5,750 bases of DNA from Schlesneria sp. GTDB lineage: Bacteria > Planctomycetota > Planctomycetia > Planctomycetales > Planctomycetaceae. Position 1 is the stretch's first letter; every line of letters begins with the position of its first letter. Of the stretch, positions 1 to 5,750 are shown piece by piece. The position numbers and the translations under genes were made by a program. Location: NCBI GenBank assembly GCA_025353525.1, contig JANXOO010000648.1, positions 1 to 5,750 on the forward strand. The letters are read 5' to 3'. The notes under the pieces are model-generated. The model saw only the letters and a program-made list of their open reading frames with translations. It ran no database searches and was not told the origin of the DNA.

Positions 1-205
1 CCGAAGACTCCGACCCTGGCTATTCGAATCGCTGGCCCGTTGGGCCGAAATGCAACTCCCAATACGGTGTCGATTCACAGGATGTTGCGTTCTTGCGATC
101 CCGACGAATTCAGAAACCGCCCGGCTGCTGCGCGAGTGGCAGCGACTGAAGCAAGCAGCATCACTTTTCGTCGTTAAAGACCACTCTTCAGCCGGTCGCG
201 CGTGA
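1..205 (+). other. Possible 3' end of an unidentified forward gene, frame unresolved
   Basis: All three plus-strand frames are open from the left edge. One stops at 147-149, one at 175-177 (TAA) and one at 203-205 (TGA). The longest, about 67 codons, ends in a helical-looking stretch (ETARLLREWQRLKQ, then AASLFVVKDHSSAGRA) whose codons end mostly in G or C, so it looks the most gene-like. I recognise no family in any frame. The minus strand has stops scattered through this stretch. If a forward gene ends here, it converges on queC. A 6-bp stem (CGCGTG/CACGCG, 199-215, 5-nt loop) lies at the end of the longest frame but has no T-run. The region may equally be non-coding. Confidence 0.2.
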
Positions 206-215
206 AGACCACGCG
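199..215. repeat. Short perfect hairpin downstream of queC
   Basis: The arms CGCGTG (199-204) and CACGCG (210-215) pair perfectly around the 5-nt loop AAGAC. The hairpin lies 30 bases past the queC stop and overlaps the stop codon of the longest forward open frame. Neither strand has a T-tract beside it, so a classical intrinsic terminator is not supported. A weak or bidirectional terminator between converging genes is possible, and a 6-bp stem can also arise by chance. Confidence 0.25.
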
Positions 216-244
216 GGATGAAACGTGACCTCCAATTCGGATCA

Positions 245-946
245 TTACTGTTTCACATAGGCTGCCGGGTCGATCAGGCCTGCGTCGGCGAACCCTTTGA
301 GTCTTAATTGGCACGAATCGCAATGGCCGCAACTGTGGCCGCTCGTGTCAGGGTCATAGCAACTATGGGTCAACGAATAGTCGACTCCCAATTCCCTGCC
401 ACGAAGAATAATTGCAGCTTTGGAGAGTGACACCAGTGGCGCGTGAACTTTCCAGCACCCGTCTCCTTCGACCCCCGCCTTTGTCGCGAGATTTGCCAAC
501 GCCTGGAATGCTGCAATGAATTCAGGACGACAATCAGGATAACCACTGTAATCGACCGCGTTGACTCCGATAAAAAGGTCGGTCGCGCCGAGTACTTCCG
601 CCCATCCGAGTGCGACGGAAAGGAAAATCGTGTTTCGGGCCGGGACATAAGTAATCGGAATGCCGCTCGTCATTTCCGATTCGGATCGGTCCTTGGGGAC
701 GGCGATGTTGTCGGTCAGGGCCGAGCCGCCGAACGAGCGAAGGTCCAAAGGGACCATAACGTGCTTTTTGACTCTGGCAGCAGCACAGACGCGCACAGCC
801 GCTTCCAGTTCAAACCGGTGACGCTGACCATAATCGAAACTCAGGGCGTAGAGTTCAAATCCCTGTTTGGCAGCCATTGCCAAAATCGTAGCCGAATCGA
901 GTCCACCGCTTACCAACACTACTGCTCGCCGAGGCGCCGCGACCAT
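245..946 (-). CDS. queC: 7-cyano-7-deazaguanine (preQ0) synthase QueC
   Basis: QueC is a cytoplasmic enzyme that uses ATP and ammonia to turn 7-carboxy-7-deazaguanine into preQ0, the nitrile precursor of queuosine in tRNA and of 7-deazaguanine DNA modifications. Counting from the ATG at 946, the protein has 233 residues, normal for the family. The N-terminal PP-loop SGGLDS (13-18) binds ATP pyrophosphate. [11 protein letters not shown] (36-46) and [11 protein letters not shown] (100-110) are family-conserved blocks. The C-terminal Cys cluster SCGHCDSC, with Cys196, 206, 209 and 212, is the expected zinc site. A GTG three codons upstream (955) is also open, but GGGAAG at 955-960 sits 8 nt before the ATG and touches the GTG, so I prefer the ATG. 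No queD, queE or queF is visible nearby. The gene diverges from the permease gene, and TACAAT (complement of 976-981) could be its -10 element. Confidence 0.97.
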   Translation of the reverse strand: MVAAPRRAVVLVSGGLDSATILAMAAKQGFELYALSFDYGQRHRFELEAAVRVCAAARVKKHVMVPLDLRSFGGSALTDNIAVPKDRSESEMTSGIPITYVPARNTIFLSVALGWAEVLGATDLFIGVNAVDYSGYPDCRPEFIAAFQALANLATKAGVEGDGCWKVHAPLVSLSKAAIILRGRELGVDYSLTHSCYDPDTSGHSCGHCDSCQLRLKGFADAGLIDPAAYVKQ

Positions 947-988
947 TTTCCACACTTCCCGCTTTCAGTACTGACATTGTAACCCGTC

Positions 989-1018
989 TTGACCTGATCT
1001 GCCGGGTTCTCATATACC
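989..1018 (+). promoter_or_regulatory. Candidate sigma70-type promoter for the Lpt permease gene
   Basis: TTGACC (989-994) matches the -35 consensus at five of six bases. TATACC (1013-1018) matches the -10 at four of six, with an 18-nt spacer. Transcription would start near 1025 and leave an untranslated leader of about 105 nt before the ATG at 1130. The -10 overlaps the inverted repeat at 1001-1022. The call rests on consensus matching only. Confidence 0.3.
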
Positions 1019-1022
1019 CGGC
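1001..1022. repeat. Perfect 7-bp inverted repeat in the divergent promoter region
   Basis: The arms GCCGGGT (1001-1007) and ACCCGGC (1016-1022) are exact reverse complements around the 8-nt centre TCTCATAT. The GC-rich arms and AT-rich centre fit a dimeric repressor site, and the position over the candidate -10 would suit repression. It could also form an RNA hairpin. There is no T-run on either side, so a terminator is unlikely. Confidence 0.5.
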
Positions 1023-1090
1023 CTGCAATCGGCATTCCCCGGACTGACCGCGACGGCGATCAAACACAGTTTTGCAGAATCTTCACGCTT

Positions 1091-1135
1091 AAATCAATCT
1101 CACGTCATGCGGGAAATCAATCTCACGTCATGCGG
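1091..1135 (+). repeat. Tandem direct repeat, 22 identical bases at a 23-bp period, duplicating a start codon
   Basis: Copy one covers 1091-1112 and copy two 1114-1135, with one extra G (1113) between them. Both begin AAATCAATCTC and end ACGTCATGCGG, so each carries an ATG followed by an Arg codon. Only the second ATG (1130) opens the permease frame, because the 23-bp offset is not a multiple of three. No good Shine-Dalgarno sequence precedes either ATG. Confidence 0.95.
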
Positions 1136-1154
1136 CAAATCGAACGCTATGTGA
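1107..1154 (+). other. Out-of-frame 15-codon mini-ORF made by the duplication
   Basis: The ATG in the first repeat copy opens a frame that encodes MREINLTSCGKSNAM and ends at TGA 1152-1154. It therefore overlaps the first eight codons of the permease in another frame. It has no Shine-Dalgarno sequence and looks like a by-product of the duplication. It could act as a short upstream ORF that competes with, or couples to, permease translation. Nothing shows that it is translated. Confidence 0.2.
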
Positions 1155-2311
1155 TGATGGAGCTGCTCCGCACTTTTGGCGGGTTGATTACCATTTCCAC
1201 ACTGTTGCTGCTGTTTGTCGGGATTTTCAGCGAAACCAGAAAATTCAATCTGGGCATCCTGCAAATCCTGCAGATTATGCCTTACTTCGTTCCGAACATG
1301 CTTCCCTACACGATTCCCGCAACACTGCTGCTGACGGTGTGCGTCGTCTACGGGCGAATGGCAGGCGATAACGAAATCATCGCCATTCGGGCTGCGGGCG
1401 TCCACATCATACACCTCATCTGGCCGTCATTCTTTTTGGCAGCCCTGTTAAGCATTTTTGCCCTGGTCTTGACCGACCAGGGTATTCCATGGGCCTGCAA
1501 CAACATCGAACGAATTATTGCGATGGCCATGGAAGATATTGTTCTCGATACGCTGAGAACCGAAAACCAGATCAACGACAAAAGTCACGGTATCACAATC
1601 AATGCGATGGAAGTCCGCGGGCGGAAGCTGATCGGCCCCACCATCAAATACTCGTCCCGCAACGGGGGTGAATCGCTGACAATGCAGGCTCAATCGGCGA
1701 TTATCAGCTTCGATCTGCGACGCAGGCAGGTTTTGTTAACGCTGGAACAGATGCAGGGCAATTTGGGGAATAATCGCACGATCTACCTCGAAAACGACCG
1801 AATTCCCTATGAATTGCCTGGAAAAGCGTCGACGGCAGGGAATCGGGCCTTACGAACCAACGAAGTCCTGAAAAAACTTGGCGCGATGTACGATCAGCAG
1901 AAGGATGCGCGGCGGGGTCAAGCGATCGAAGCCGCCTTCGCGCTGTCGCGAGGCTGTTTCGACGATTTCCAGAGTCCCGCCTTTTGCCGTCATCAAGGGT
2001 CTTCAGATGCAGCCAGCAGTGAGATACGCGGACTGCGCACTGAGTACTACAACCGGTTTGCGATGTCGACCAGTTGTTTTTTCTTCGTGCTGTTGGGAAG
2101 TCCGTTCGCGATTCTGATGGCAAAAAAGCAGTTTTTGACGAGTTTTCTGTTTTGTTTTTTGCCGATTCTGACCGTCTATTACCCGATCGCGATGATGACG
2201 CAGAATATGTCCAAAAGCGGACAAGTCGACCCTGTTTGGGCTTTGTGGCTGGCCAACGGCACCTTGTTACTCGCGAGCGGATACTATTTTCGCAAGGTCT
2301 TCCGGAACTGA
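1130..2311 (+). CDS. LptF/LptG (YjgP/YjgQ) family lipopolysaccharide export permease
   Basis: The 393-residue protein belongs to the inner-membrane permease family that, with the ATPase LptB, extracts lipopolysaccharide from the inner membrane and hands it to the periplasmic Lpt bridge. The topology is typical: three N-terminal membrane helices (about 12-33, 54-75, 97-117), a periplasmic beta-jellyroll region (about 140-245), a polar linker and three C-terminal helices (about 312-330, 336-357, 367-387). RYVMMELLRTF at the N-terminus is a family signature, as is GRMAGDNEIIAIRAAGV (75-91), the cytoplasmic coupling segment expected to contact LptB. LRTEYYNRFAMS (302-313), just before helix four, is the usual entry to the C-terminal half. 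ATG 1130 is chosen because the family N-terminus begins there. I cannot tell LptF from LptG. The usual partner gene is not adjacent: queC diverges upstream and ald converges downstream. Confidence 0.93.
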   Translation: MRQIERYVMMELLRTFGGLITISTLLLLFVGIFSETRKFNLGILQILQIMPYFVPNMLPYTIPATLLLTVCVVYGRMAGDNEIIAIRAAGVHIIHLIWPSFFLAALLSIFALVLTDQGIPWACNNIERIIAMAMEDIVLDTLRTENQINDKSHGITINAMEVRGRKLIGPTIKYSSRNGGESLTMQAQSAIISFDLRRRQVLLTLEQMQGNLGNNRTIYLENDRIPYELPGKASTAGNRALRTNEVLKKLGAMYDQQKDARRGQAIEAAFALSRGCFDDFQSPAFCRHQGSSDAASSEIRGLRTEYYNRFAMSTSCFFFVLLGSPFAILMAKKQFLTSFLFCFLPILTVYYPIAMMTQNMSKSGQVDPVWALWLANGTLLLASGYYFRKVFRN

Positions 2312-2373
2312 ATTCCGCCTGGCGGCATCAGCAACCGAAGTTCGCGTGGGTTTAACAGGCCGAGCATCCGCCA

Positions 2374-3474
<1,101 letters not shown>

Positions 3475-3480
3475 CATGTA

Positions 3481-3484
3481 CCTC
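3481..3484 (-). promoter_or_regulatory. ald ribosome binding site (GAGG)
   Basis: The minus strand reads GAACGAGGTACATGATG. GAGG is 6 nt from the second ATG and 3 nt from the first, so it supports initiation at 3474. Confidence 0.6.
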
Positions 3485-3552
3485 GTTCGGATTTATCAAT
3501 GTTCTCAATCGTGAATGAAGTATCCATTGAACGTCGACTTCTATGGAGAACT

Positions 3553-3575
3553 CCGAATCATCTCGTGATATTCGG
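3553..3575. repeat. Near-perfect inverted repeat upstream of ald
   Basis: On the plus strand CCGAAT (3553-3558) and ATC (3560-3562), split by one unpaired C, are complementary to GATATTCGG (3567-3575). This gives nine base pairs with one bulge around the loop TCGT. It lies about 80-100 bases upstream of the ald start and overlaps a candidate ald -10 element. It may be an operator or an mRNA leader hairpin. No T-run follows on the minus strand, so it is not an obvious terminator for the large gene upstream. Confidence 0.45.
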
Positions 3576-3593
3576 CATCCGGTAAAAGATCAA
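3565..3593 (-). promoter_or_regulatory. Weak candidate promoter for ald
   Basis: On the minus strand TTGATC (complement of 3588-3593) and TATCAC (complement of 3565-3570) are spaced by 17 nt. Each matches the sigma70 consensus at four of six bases. The spacing is ideal but the hexamers are poor. Transcription would start around 3558, about 85 nt before the ald start codon. Other AT-rich stretches nearer the gene could serve instead. Confidence 0.2.
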
Positions 3594-3648
3594 ACGTATA
3601 CAATCGCCGTCATTCAGCCTCGCCAGATCCAGGATTGTCTGTTCCGCC

Positions 3649-5750
3649 CTATCGATTTTGAGGACTGCCGGATGGACGAAGTCGCCAGATGCATGCGAGT
3701 GTGAGCATCACGCCGACTGTTCCGAGAATCGACGCGACAGACGAGACCGGAATCCCGAACAGCAGCGCGATACGCTCCAGTGGACCGTTTGTCACAACAG
3801 AACCGGTCACGTCACGCCGATCAGCGTCGGTCGGCTCGGCAACGCCACGCGGTCGACTCACAAGCGTTGCGGTAGCGAGAATTGGCGAAACTGTGGCGAC
3901 GACATTCCTCGACTTAGACTCGCTTCGGTCCGTTGGCGAATTCGAGCGTTTGGCGGATCGATCACTACTGTACCGATCAAACAATGGGCCGGGTTCGTCG
4001 AACGAAATCCGCTCGACACCAATCCTGGAAGGTGGCAATGGAGCTTCGCGCGATTGATCGATCAAAGCGCGACACGGCGTTGATGTTCCTTCCGCCGAAC
4101 CGGAAAAGCTGTCGTCCAGAGGTGCTGCTGCATGATTCCACAACGAACCTCGAAGTTCAGGAAGTTTTTCTGACGGATTCCGGCTGACCGGCGTTTCGGC
4201 CGTTTCGTCTGAAGAGTCGCCGACGTTTGCAAGATCGACTGTTGGCAGGCCGAATATCGGAGCCTCTTCAGTCTTTATCGGGAATTTCAGCGATGCTTCA
4301 GATGCCTTGCGCGGCAACTGCCGCAAATCTTCCTGCATTTGAACGTTCTTCAATCCGCTTCGGAGGCTGTTCACGGCTGAGTTCGTAGTCTCCGGACGGG
4401 CAGATCTCCACTGGATGACAGAACTGCGACCTGTGGAGGTCTTGCTGCTATTGGATGTTTCTCGGGTCGTTGCAGAAGCGACCGGCGGAATCCTGGTTAC
4501 TGGCTGAACGTCCAGGAACAGTGTCCGATCTTCTTCGAGTCGTTCCGTATTTCGAGGTTTCCGCACGGCTTCGTTCGACTCGTCGTCCCACAATGGTCTG
4601 TCCGACATTTCCGCCGTGATCACGCTCGAGATCTTTCCCGGCTGAAATGCCACGACTGAGTCCAGGCGGCGTTTCAAATTGCGTATTTTTTCCACTGGAA
4701 ATTCGAGGTCCTGATCCACTTCCAACTCTTCATCGTCGTCAAAAGTGGTCATCTCAGATGTCGAGTCAGATGCAGAAGTTTGCTCGTCGGAGGATGCCAT
4801 TTGGTCATCCGGTTCAGTATCCGAATCATCGGTGTCCGAAGGGATCGGCGGCGCTTCTGACATTTCATCAGTCGCCGATTCGTGCGAGACGCGAGCGACA
4901 GGTATCGACTCGAATGTAGACACTCGATTTGGATCTGATTCGGAAGGCGACTCGATGTCGAGTTGTGTCGCTGACATTAACCAGTCTTCGTCTTCGGAAT
5001 CTCCCTGCACAAAATTCGGACGCAGTCTTAACAGCCTGGAACTCGTGATGATATCAGACTTCTTCGCTCGAATCGTCTCTGCCTCACGCGGCTTTGGAGT
5101 GGCAATGTCCGTTTTCTGGATGCCGGCATCACTCTTTTCCTGATCGTCGTCGGAATTGGCGATTGACGGAGAGAGGCGATCTGGAGTTGTTCGACCATTG
5201 ATATCCGGCTCTGGATGTGCCTCTTTCGCAGATGCAACTGGTTTCGTACTTTTCAATTCGGGTCGCGATTGCGCGGGTAACGTCGATTTCTTTTTTCGGG
5301 GGGTCGAAGGGTATTCGGCCGTCGTAACGCCGGTGTCGGAATCAGCAGAATCCGTTCGAGGTCGTACAAGTGGCGTCGTCGTTCCAGACGCCGCTCCCTC
5401 GGTTTCCGGATTTGAATGCAATCCGACTATTGTTACGCCAGTTTCCGTCGGCACTGAATCGAGCCGAAGTCGTGCCGGCATTTTTGGTGTTTTGGTGTTC
5501 GCCTGGGCGGGCAATTCGGCCGACGCCACATCCGCTGGAACTGAGGCTGGTGGTAATGGTTGTTGACGGTATCTGGACGGAGCGACTGTGGCTTTTCTCA
5601 CGGCCACGTCCTGATTTCTGGCAGGAGTGCCCGATTCCGGCAACGGAGCAGCGGCAGAGACATTTGGGGCTCCCGGCCGCGAAATGGCGCTAGCTGTGGT
5701 TGCGTCAGGAGCGGTCGTATTTCCCGAAGCCACGACCGCACTGCGGGGCT
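3649..5750 (-). CDS. Large low-complexity, tail-anchored membrane protein, 5' end outside the window
   Basis: I do not recognise a family. The frame is open from the right edge to TAG 3649-3651, about 700 residues. An in-frame GTG at 5733 has no Shine-Dalgarno sequence before it and the frame stays open beyond it, so I treat the gene as 5'-partial; residue numbers below count from that GTG. Nearly all of it is rich in Ser, Thr, Pro, Asp and Glu, with only two Cys (554, 681), and looks intrinsically disordered. A proline/alanine-rich start contains a degenerate 36-residue repeat (90-145). Residues 282-348 contain about 25 acidic residues and no Lys or Arg. A short basic helix, VEKIRNLKRRLDSVV, follows (347-361). 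The C-terminus has an amphipathic stretch (651-662), one membrane helix (about 663-683) and the basic tail RLRPSGSPQNR. The clean membrane helix at the end and the length of the frame support real coding. An adhesin-like, envelope or scaffold role is conceivable, but none is shown. Confidence 0.75.
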   Translation of the reverse strand, partial: PRSAVVASGNTTAPDATTASAISRPGAPNVSAAAPLPESGTPARNQDVAVRKATVAPSRYRQQPLPPASVPADVASAELPAQANTKTPKMPARLRLDSVPTETGVTIVGLHSNPETEGAASGTTTPLVRPRTDSADSDTGVTTAEYPSTPRKKKSTLPAQSRPELKSTKPVASAKEAHPEPDINGRTTPDRLSPSIANSDDDQEKSDAGIQKTDIATPKPREAETIRAKKSDIITSSRLLRLRPNFVQGDSEDEDWLMSATQLDIESPSESDPNRVSTFESIPVARVSHESATDEMSEAPPIPSDTDDSDTEPDDQMASSDEQTSASDSTSEMTTFDDDEELEVDQDLEFPVEKIRNLKRRLDSVVAFQPGKISSVITAEMSDRPLWDDESNEAVRKPRNTERLEEDRTLFLDVQPVTRIPPVASATTRETSNSSKTSTGRSSVIQWRSARPETTNSAVNSLRSGLKNVQMQEDLRQLPRKASEASLKFPIKTEEAPIFGLPTVDLANVGDSSDETAETPVSRNPSEKLPELRGSLWNHAAAPLDDSFSGSAEGTSTPCRALIDQSREAPLPPSRIGVERISFDEPGPLFDRYSSDRSAKRSNSPTDRSESKSRNVVATVSPILATATLVSRPRGVAEPTDADRRDVTGSVVTNGPLERIALLFGIPVSSVASILGTVGVMLTLACIWRLRPSGSPQNR
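3685..3747 (-). other. C-terminal transmembrane segment of the large protein
   Basis: Residues 663-683 (VSSVASILGTVGVMLTLACIW) form the only strongly hydrophobic run in the visible protein. Eleven residues with three arginines follow it. By the positive-inside rule the short tail would be cytoplasmic and the long acidic part outside the inner membrane, but this needs an export signal in the unseen N-terminus. The alternative is a tail-anchored protein with the long part in the cytoplasm. No LPXTG or PEP motif precedes it. Confidence 0.7.
5299..5466 (-). repeat. Degenerate 36-residue tandem repeat inside the large protein
   Basis: RLDSVPTETGVTIVGLHSNP (nucleotides 5407-5466) and RTDSADSDTGVTTAEYPSTP (5299-5358) share the pattern R-x-D-S-x4-T-G-V-T-x7-P. 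They start 108 bases apart, exactly 36 codons. The DNA copies also align without gaps around TGTTACGCC/CGTAACGCC on the plus strand and at the shared end GAATC-x5-CGA-x-GTCG. Only two copies are visible. Confidence 0.55.

Larger units (their letters stand above)
956..1129. promoter_or_regulatory. Divergent intergenic region between queC and the Lpt permease
   Basis: This gap must carry the promoters of both flanking genes, which point away from each other. It contains a plausible forward sigma70-type promoter (989-1018), a perfect inverted repeat (1001-1022), a minus-strand TACAAT hexamer (976-981) without a good -35, and a 23-bp tandem duplication (1091-1135) running into the permease start. 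A minus-strand open stretch of about 70 codons crosses it, but it overlaps the queC 5' end in another frame and resembles nothing known. Confidence 0.5.

Noticed and set aside
443..982. Plus-strand open frame of 179 codons opposite queC
   Set aside because: It is antisense to a confidently identified gene, resembles no family, and has the Arg/Asp/His-rich composition typical of a complementary-strand shadow.
855..1067. Minus-strand 70-codon frame across the queC upstream region
   Set aside because: It overlaps the queC 5' end in a different frame, is Arg/Gly/Ser-rich and resembles nothing known.
1950..2045. Possible frameshift in the permease linker (residues about 275-305)
   Set aside because: The sequence looks unusual, but the linker before helix four is variable in this family, the frame continues without interruption into LRTEYYNRF and helix four, and neither alternative frame gives a better family match.
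2312..2373. Bidirectional terminator between the permease gene and ald
   Set aside because: TGGCGG (2320-2325) and CCGCCA (2368-2373) are complementary, but the loop is over 40 nt and there is no T-run, so a terminator is not supported.
4745..5566. Serine-rich plus-strand open frames opposite the large protein
   Set aside because: Asp/Glu/Ser codons on the minus strand read as Ser/Val/Ile-rich sequence on the plus strand, so these frames are composition shadows. The minus frame is far longer and ends in a real membrane helix.
5731..5733. GTG at 5733 as the true start of the large protein
   Set aside because: It has no Shine-Dalgarno sequence upstream and the frame remains open to the window edge in similar low-complexity sequence (PRSAVV), so the start is most likely further upstream.

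Overview
The window is moderately GC-rich bacterial chromosome with three recognisable housekeeping genes and one long unrecognised gene that runs off the right edge. The best guess for the host is a Planctomycetota-like diderm bacterium. This is an inference from four things: an Lpt-type envelope transporter gene standing alone, weak or absent Shine-Dalgarno sequences, loosely packed single-gene transcription units, and a very long low-complexity Ser/Thr/Pro/Asp/Glu-rich membrane protein. No rRNA, tRNA, CRISPR array, insertion sequence or phage gene was seen.

Layout from left to right. Positions 1-244 hold no gene I can identify; all three forward frames are open from the left edge, so the tail of a forward gene may be there. 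queC (preQ0 synthase, queuosine/7-deazaguanine pathway) lies on the minus strand at 245-946. A divergent intergenic region of about 180 bases follows, with a perfect 7-bp inverted repeat, a candidate promoter and a 23-bp tandem duplication that copies a start codon. An LptF/LptG-family permease is on the plus strand at 1130-2311. It converges, across about 60 bases, on ald (alanine dehydrogenase), minus strand, 2374-3474. Upstream of ald is a 171-base gap containing a near-perfect inverted repeat. From 3649 to the right edge a minus-strand reading frame encodes at least 700 residues of mostly disordered sequence ending in one C-terminal membrane helix; its start lies outside the window.

The genes do not form a pathway. 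queC modifies tRNA precursors, the permease works in lipopolysaccharide export, and ald links alanine to pyruvate and ammonia. Orientation and spacing suggest that each is its own transcription unit. The points most worth a second look are the duplicated translation-initiation region in front of the permease, the inverted repeats in the two promoter-bearing gaps, and the large tail-anchored disordered protein with its acidic tract and internal 36-residue repeat.
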